Program-made: the position numbers and the translations under genes
Assembly: GCA_902599445.1 (NCBI GenBank)
Contig: CACKFK010000013.1
Coordinates: forward strand, 1 to 44,804
Length of the DNA: 44,804 nucleotides
Origin: an uncultured Alphaproteobacteria bacterium
Lineage (GTDB): Bacteria; Pseudomonadota; Alphaproteobacteria; Rhodobacterales; Rhodobacteraceae
Reading direction: 5' to 3'
The notes under the pieces: generated by a model
The model's database searches: none
Told to the model about the DNA's origin: nothing
Seen by the model: the letters and a program-made list of their open reading frames with translations, nothing else
Shown here: piece after piece, positions 40,972-44,804 of the stretch
Layout: each line of letters starts with the position of its first letter
Position numbering within the stretch: position 1 is the first letter of the stretch

Positions 40972-42081
40972 ATGCTTAAGGTTTTAAACCACAAATCGTT
41001 TGACAAGAACCAATTGCTTCTGCGGGCATCGGAGAGAAGGGATACAGCTTGGGGAAAGATTGTGACTTATTCGAGGAAGGTTTTTGTTCCACTTACAAAT
41101 ATGTGTCGAGATACTTGTTCATATTGCACATTTGTAAAACATCCCAATTCAAAGTCTGCACGGATTCTAGACCCCGACGCTGTTATGGATATAGTTCGTT
41201 TGGGCGAGCGAAGTGGCTGTAAGGAAGTTCTTTTAAGTTTGGGAGAAAAACCTGAGCTGCGTTATGAAAAAGCTAGGAAAGAGTTAAGGAAATTAGGTTT
41301 TTCGACTATGGTTGGTTATTTGAAGTTTATCTGTCAGATGATCCTAAGAGAAAGTACCCTTTTACCCCATGTTAATGCTGGAACTTTGTCTGAAGATGAA
41401 ATCTCATCTCTTAAGCCTGTGACGGCTTCGATGGGTATGATGCTGGAAACCGTGAGCAGACGCTTGACAAAGAGAGGAATGCCACATTTTGCATGTCCTG
41501 ACAAAGTACCTATCCAAAGGATACGTACAATGAATAACATGGGCATCCTAAAAGTACCCTTCACTACTGGAGTTTTAATCGGGATTGGTGAAAGTTGGGA
41601 TGAGCGCATTGATGCACTTAAAGCTATCGAAGAATCTCATAGGAAATATAACCATATTCAAGAAGTCATAGTCCAAAACTTTGTACCCAAGCCTGACATA
41701 AGGATGCGGAATTTTCCTGAACCAGATCAAGCGGAAATGCTAATTACTATAGCATTAGCTCGTTTAATTCTCAGTCCAGAGATAAGCATCCAATCGCCAC
41801 CCAATTTGAGTGCATCCCATGTAAATTATCTCGATGCAGGTTTGAATGACTGGGGAGGCATTTCACCTGTTACAGATGATTACATAAATCCCGAAAAAGC
41901 TTGGCCAAAAATTGAAGAATTAAGAGCATCCACAAAATCAAAAGGATTTTTGTTAAGAGAGAGATTAACTGTTTATCCGAGATTTCAAAATAAAGAAGAT
42001 GGTTTCTTGACTCCTCGCATCGCCGAGCACGTCGTTAGTTTAAGGAGGCCAGATGGTCTGGCTAGAAAGCAATTTTGTTAA
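40972..42081 (+). CDS. cofG: 7,8-didemethyl-8-hydroxy-5-deazariboflavin synthase subunit CofG
   Basis: Radical-SAM half of the enzyme that forms Fo, the deazaflavin core of coenzyme F420. The radical-SAM cluster motif CRDTCSYC (CxxxCxxC) lies at about residues 44-51. TASMGMMLETVSRRL, TTGVLIGIGESWDERI and QNFVPKPDIRM are CofG-typical. Length 369 aa is normal for the separate subunit. It is the first of four F420 genes and overlaps cofH by one base. A 260-base intergenic region precedes it without a clear promoter. Confidence 0.96.
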   Translation: MLKVLNHKSFDKNQLLLRASERRDTAWGKIVTYSRKVFVPLTNMCRDTCSYCTFVKHPNSKSARILDPDAVMDIVRLGERSGCKEVLLSLGEKPELRYEKARKELRKLGFSTMVGYLKFICQMILRESTLLPHVNAGTLSEDEISSLKPVTASMGMMLETVSRRLTKRGMPHFACPDKVPIQRIRTMNNMGILKVPFTTGVLIGIGESWDERIDALKAIEESHRKYNHIQEVIVQNFVPKPDIRMRNFPEPDQAEMLITIALARLILSPEISIQSPPNLSASHVNYLDAGLNDWGGISPVTDDYINPEKAWPKIEELRASTKSKGFLLRERLTVYPRFQNKEDGFLTPRIAEHVVSLRRPDGLARKQFC

Positions 42082-43322
42082 TGAAGAATTTTGAAAAATT
42101 CAGCAGTGTTCTCTCGAGAGGTGATAGTAGAACGCCCGCATCCTTAGATGGCACCATCGACACAATTTTAGATAAGGTACTTGCCGGGAGGGAAGCATCT
42201 GAACAGGATGGAATAACTTTATTTAATGCTAATCAACATGATATAAAAAAGGTATTTTCCGTAGCAGATAAATTAAGAAAGCGGGCTAATGGTGATGCAG
42301 TCACATTTGTGGTTAATCGAAATATAAACTTTACAAATGTTTGCTATATGGGCTGTAAATTCTGTGGATTTGCAAAAAAACTAAATCAAAAGGGGTCAGA
42401 GCTTCTCTCGATAGATGATATTGTGTTTCGTGCTCAGGAGGCCTGGGATAGAGGGGCTACGGAAGTTTGTATCCAAGGAGGCTTACATCCAAAAATATCA
42501 GGTGATATATACCGAAATATTATTAAGGGTATTAAAAAGGTATTACCCAATATTCATATTCATGCTTTTTCTCCTTTCGAAATTTGGTTTGGTGCGTCGA
42601 AGAAAAGGCTGACATATGTGAATTTTTTAAGAGATTTAAAAGACTGTGGTTTGGGATCGATGCCAGGTACTGCAGCAGAGATACTAGATATTGAAATTAG
42701 AAAAAAGCTGACAAAAAATAAGCTAAGCACTGAAAAGTGGATTGAAATTATAAAAACTGCACACTCATTAAATATACCCACAACTGCAACGATTATGTAT
42801 GGTCACATAGATAGCCCTATTCATTGGGCAGAGCATTTGGCAAGACTGAGAGAAATTCAAAAAGAAACGGGTGGATTTACTGAATTAGTTCCATTGAGTT
42901 TTGTATACAAAGAATCTCCGCTCTATAAGGAAAATCCATCAATTGTTCGACGAGGACCTACCTTAAATGAAATCAAGAGAATGCATGCTATAGCTAGGAT
43001 AATGTTAAGTGGGTGGATAGATAATATCCAAGTTTCGTGGACCAAATTGGGGCCGAAAATTGCCCAAGAAATGTTAAGTCTTGGGGTTAATGATTTGGGT
43101 GGAACACTTATGAATGAGAGTATTTCTAGGTCTTCAGGTTCACAATTTGGACAGGAGATAACAGCTTCAGAAATGGTGAAAATTATACGCCATGCGGGTA
43201 GGAATCCTGCACAAAGAAATACAATTTATGAGATTTCGAAGACCTTTGATGGCTGTGATCCAAAGGAATTACCGCCACTAGTTCCAAGAAATGGAACAAA
43301 TCCGTTAGAGTTCATTAACTAA
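42081..43322 (+). CDS. cofH: Fo synthase subunit CofH
   Basis: Second radical-SAM half of the Fo synthase; it couples a ribityl-uracil derivative with tyrosine. The motif CYMGCKFC lies near residue 83 in VNRNINFTNVCYMGCKFCGF. The rest (ATEVCIQGGLHPKISGDIYR, HAFSPFEIWFGASK, NIPTTATIMYGHIDSPIHWA) is CofH-like. ATG 42081 is preferred (413 aa); it overlaps the cofG stop (TAATG), so the two halves are translationally coupled. The actinobacterial FbiC is a fusion of the two halves; here they are separate. Confidence 0.96.
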   Translation: MKNFEKFSSVLSRGDSRTPASLDGTIDTILDKVLAGREASEQDGITLFNANQHDIKKVFSVADKLRKRANGDAVTFVVNRNINFTNVCYMGCKFCGFAKKLNQKGSELLSIDDIVFRAQEAWDRGATEVCIQGGLHPKISGDIYRNIIKGIKKVLPNIHIHAFSPFEIWFGASKKRLTYVNFLRDLKDCGLGSMPGTAAEILDIEIRKKLTKNKLSTEKWIEIIKTAHSLNIPTTATIMYGHIDSPIHWAEHLARLREIQKETGGFTELVPLSFVYKESPLYKENPSIVRRGPTLNEIKRMHAIARIMLSGWIDNIQVSWTKLGPKIAQEMLSLGVNDLGGTLMNESISRSSGSQFGQEITASEMVKIIRHAGRNPAQRNTIYEISKTFDGCDPKELPPLVPRNGTNPLEFIN

Positions 43323-43336
43323 ACGCAAAAAGACAA

Positions 43337-44299
43337 ATGACTCCTTTATCATCCCTAAATGTTGTTCTATTGGCCGGTGGCGTAGGAGGAGCAAGACTGG
43401 CTGAAGGGTTAATCAATCTTCCAAACATAAGTCTTTCTGTGATCTGCAATATCGGCGATGACGAAGAATTCCATGGCCTTCACGTGTCACCAGACGTTGA
43501 CACGATGATTTATACCCTTTCTAACAATATTAATAGATCGCAAGGTTGGGGAGTGAAGAATGATAAATATCGAGCTCTTGCTATTCTTGAAAAATTAGGG
43601 AATGAGGCTTGGATGTCCTTAGGCGATAGCGATTTTGGTCTCCACATTTATAGATCAAATAGGTTGAAGTTGGGTCATAGTCTTTCCGAAATCACTTATG
43701 ATATTGCCAGGGCTTTTAATGTGCCTGCTAGTATTATTTTACCTACGAATAATTTGGTTCCCACCATGGTGCGAATAGATGAGGGCTGGATCAGTTTTCA
43801 ACATTATTTTGTCAAGAGAAGATGTGAGCCAAAAGTTCTTGACCTGAATTATAAAAATGTTTCAAAAGCACAGCCTAATCCAAATGCAATTCTTGCATTA
43901 GAGACTGCAGATGTGATTGTTTTAGCTCCCTCCAACCCATTTTTAAGTTTGCTTCCAATTCTTAGTATTCCAGGGATAAAATCTACAATAATTCTAAATA
44001 AGAAAATTCCTAAAATAGCCGTAAGCCCACTGATCGCTGGTCGAGCCGTGAAGGGACCTGCAGACAAACTCATGGCGGAGCTTGGATTCATCCCAGATAA
44101 TTCCACAATTAGTAGATTATATCGGGATTTTTTAAACGTACTGATAATTGATCATAAAGATACGTCCAAATTAGTGTTGGAAGAAGGGGAAAAGATAGAA
44201 ATAAGATCAACTGATATCCTAATAGATAGCATCGAAAAAAAAATAAACTTTGCTAGTTTTGTTATTGAGACGGCAAAGGAATTTGGATCGAAGACATAA
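43337..44299 (+). CDS. cofD: 2-phospho-L-lactate transferase CofD
   Basis: Transfers a phospholactyl (or related) group to Fo, giving F420-0 or dehydro-F420-0. The N-terminal nucleotide-binding VVLLAGGVGGARLAEGL at residues 9-25, then NIGDDEEFHGLHVSPDVDTM and WMSLGDSDFGLHIYRSNRLK are typical. APSNPFLSLLPILSIPGIK and AGRAVKGPADKLMAELG follow. 320 aa is a normal length. It starts 14 bases after cofH. In bacteria the donor may be phosphoenolpyruvate or 3-phosphoglycerate; sequence reading does not decide. Confidence 0.96.
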   Translation: MTPLSSLNVVLLAGGVGGARLAEGLINLPNISLSVICNIGDDEEFHGLHVSPDVDTMIYTLSNNINRSQGWGVKNDKYRALAILEKLGNEAWMSLGDSDFGLHIYRSNRLKLGHSLSEITYDIARAFNVPASIILPTNNLVPTMVRIDEGWISFQHYFVKRRCEPKVLDLNYKNVSKAQPNPNAILALETADVIVLAPSNPFLSLLPILSIPGIKSTIILNKKIPKIAVSPLIAGRAVKGPADKLMAELGFIPDNSTISRLYRDFLNVLIIDHKDTSKLVLEEGEKIEIRSTDILIDSIEKKINFASFVIETAKEFGSKT

Positions 44300-44302
44300 A
44301 AA

Positions 44303-44804
44303 ATGCAAAAAACTCTGATTATCGTACCCATGAAACAACTGTCAGACGCGAAAAGCAGACTTAAAAGGAATATTGAAGATAAACTGAGGGTGATTGTAGC
44401 AAAAAAATTATTAGACCAGACTTTATCTAGGATAACCATGGCTGTTGAGAAATCTAGGGAAACACATAAACTCTCTGTCTTAACCGAATGTGATGAAGTT
44501 AGGTCCTTTGTAGAAAAAAAAGATATTTCAGTAATTACTTCTTCAATTAAGAATAAACTTTCTGAGAGTCTATTTTTCGGAGTTCAATGGGCCAAATCCA
44601 ATGGTTTTTCCTCTGCTTGCATTATTCCTGCAGATTTGGGCGATCCGAGTAAGGAAGAGTTGAAAAAATTCATTTTTTTTCCGCTACAAAGTAATAATAT
44701 GGTTATTTGCCCCTCAAGAGATTTAGGAACCAACGCTTTATTGATTTCACCACCTGATGGTATTACTTTTCATTATGGAAAAGACTCATTTCAAAAACAT
44801 CTTG
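44303..44804 (+). CDS. cofC: 2-phospho-L-lactate guanylyltransferase CofC, C-terminus outside window
   Basis: Activates the three-carbon substrate by guanylylation for CofD. The frame opens at ATG 44303 (MQKTLIIVPMKQLSDAKSRL), 3 bases after the cofD stop, and runs off the window end after about 167 codons. The P-x-K...K-SRL motif of CofC nucleotidyltransferases is present, as are CIIPADLGDPSKEEL, SRDLGTNALLISPPDG and YGKDSFQKH. The N-terminal part is complete. It completes the four-gene F420 run. Confidence 0.92.
   Translation, partial: MQKTLIIVPMKQLSDAKSRLKRNIEDKLRVIVAKKLLDQTLSRITMAVEKSRETHKLSVLTECDEVRSFVEKKDISVITSSIKNKLSESLFFGVQWAKSNGFSSACIIPADLGDPSKEELKKFIFFPLQSNNMVICPSRDLGTNALLISPPDGITFHYGKDSFQKHL

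Noticed and set aside
1-44804. CRISPR arrays, tRNA or rRNA genes, IS elements
   Set aside because: No regular short repeats with spacers, cloverleaf pattern, transposase or terminal inverted repeats were seen by eye.

Overview
The window is about 45 kb of AT-rich proteobacterial DNA. Roughly the first 34.4 kb is a flagellar island; the rest holds metabolic and transport genes and ends in a coenzyme F420 biosynthesis operon. The order flgBCDEFGHIJKL on one strand, flgA-flgM-(flgN-like), and flhA-flhF-flhG-fliA is the arrangement familiar from gammaproteobacteria and from the gamma-like fla1 system of Rhodobacter. A short FlgJ without a muramidase domain, FliL, SbmA/BacA and F420 genes fit an alphaproteobacterium, but the class cannot be fixed from this window alone.

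Layout. 1-4.4 kb: two flagellin genes facing each other, the first cut by the window start, the second 735 aa. Between them lies about 1.3 kb holding only a frameshifted small membrane ORF, two terminators and two inverted repeats. 4.4-20.5 kb, minus strand: flgB-C-D-E-F, a 650-base break, then flgG-H-I-J-K-L and flagellin. FlgE (1250 aa), FlgK (1687 aa) and the second flagellin (735 aa) are all much longer than usual, and FlgK carries an internal duplication of about 130 residues. 20.6-21.6 kb, plus strand: an acidic protein of unknown function transcribed away from flgB. 21.6-25.7 kb, minus strand: flgP, flgT, a FimV-like LysM protein, flgA, flgM, a flgN-like gene and a DUF2802-like gene. 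26.0-31.3 kb, plus strand: flhA, flhF, flhG, fliA and an unknown gene. 31.3-34.4 kb: an extra hook/rod paralog, a pair of overlapping genes (nitrile-hydratase-alpha/NHLP-like and Sel1-repeat, possibly MotX-like), two small ORFs and fliL. 34.6-44.8 kb: two small unknown genes, a glutamate dehydrogenase, a ClC protein with CBS domains, a small lipoprotein, sbmA/bacA, then cofG-cofH-cofD-cofC, with cofC cut by the window end.

Regulation. At least six 16-base sites with the -24/-12 layout of sigma-54 promoters lie in front of flgB, flgG, flagellin 2, flgP, flhA and the acidic gene. A seventh, weaker one precedes the extra hook/rod paralog. The flgB and acidic-gene sites overlap on opposite strands and share one TTGCAA core. 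With fliA (sigma-28) and flgM (anti-sigma-28) also present, the sequence suggests a sigma-54 then sigma-28 hierarchy. FlgP, FlgT and the Sel1 protein suggest a Vibrio-like set of extra basal-body rings.

All functional calls come from reading the translations and recalling family motifs; no database search was run.
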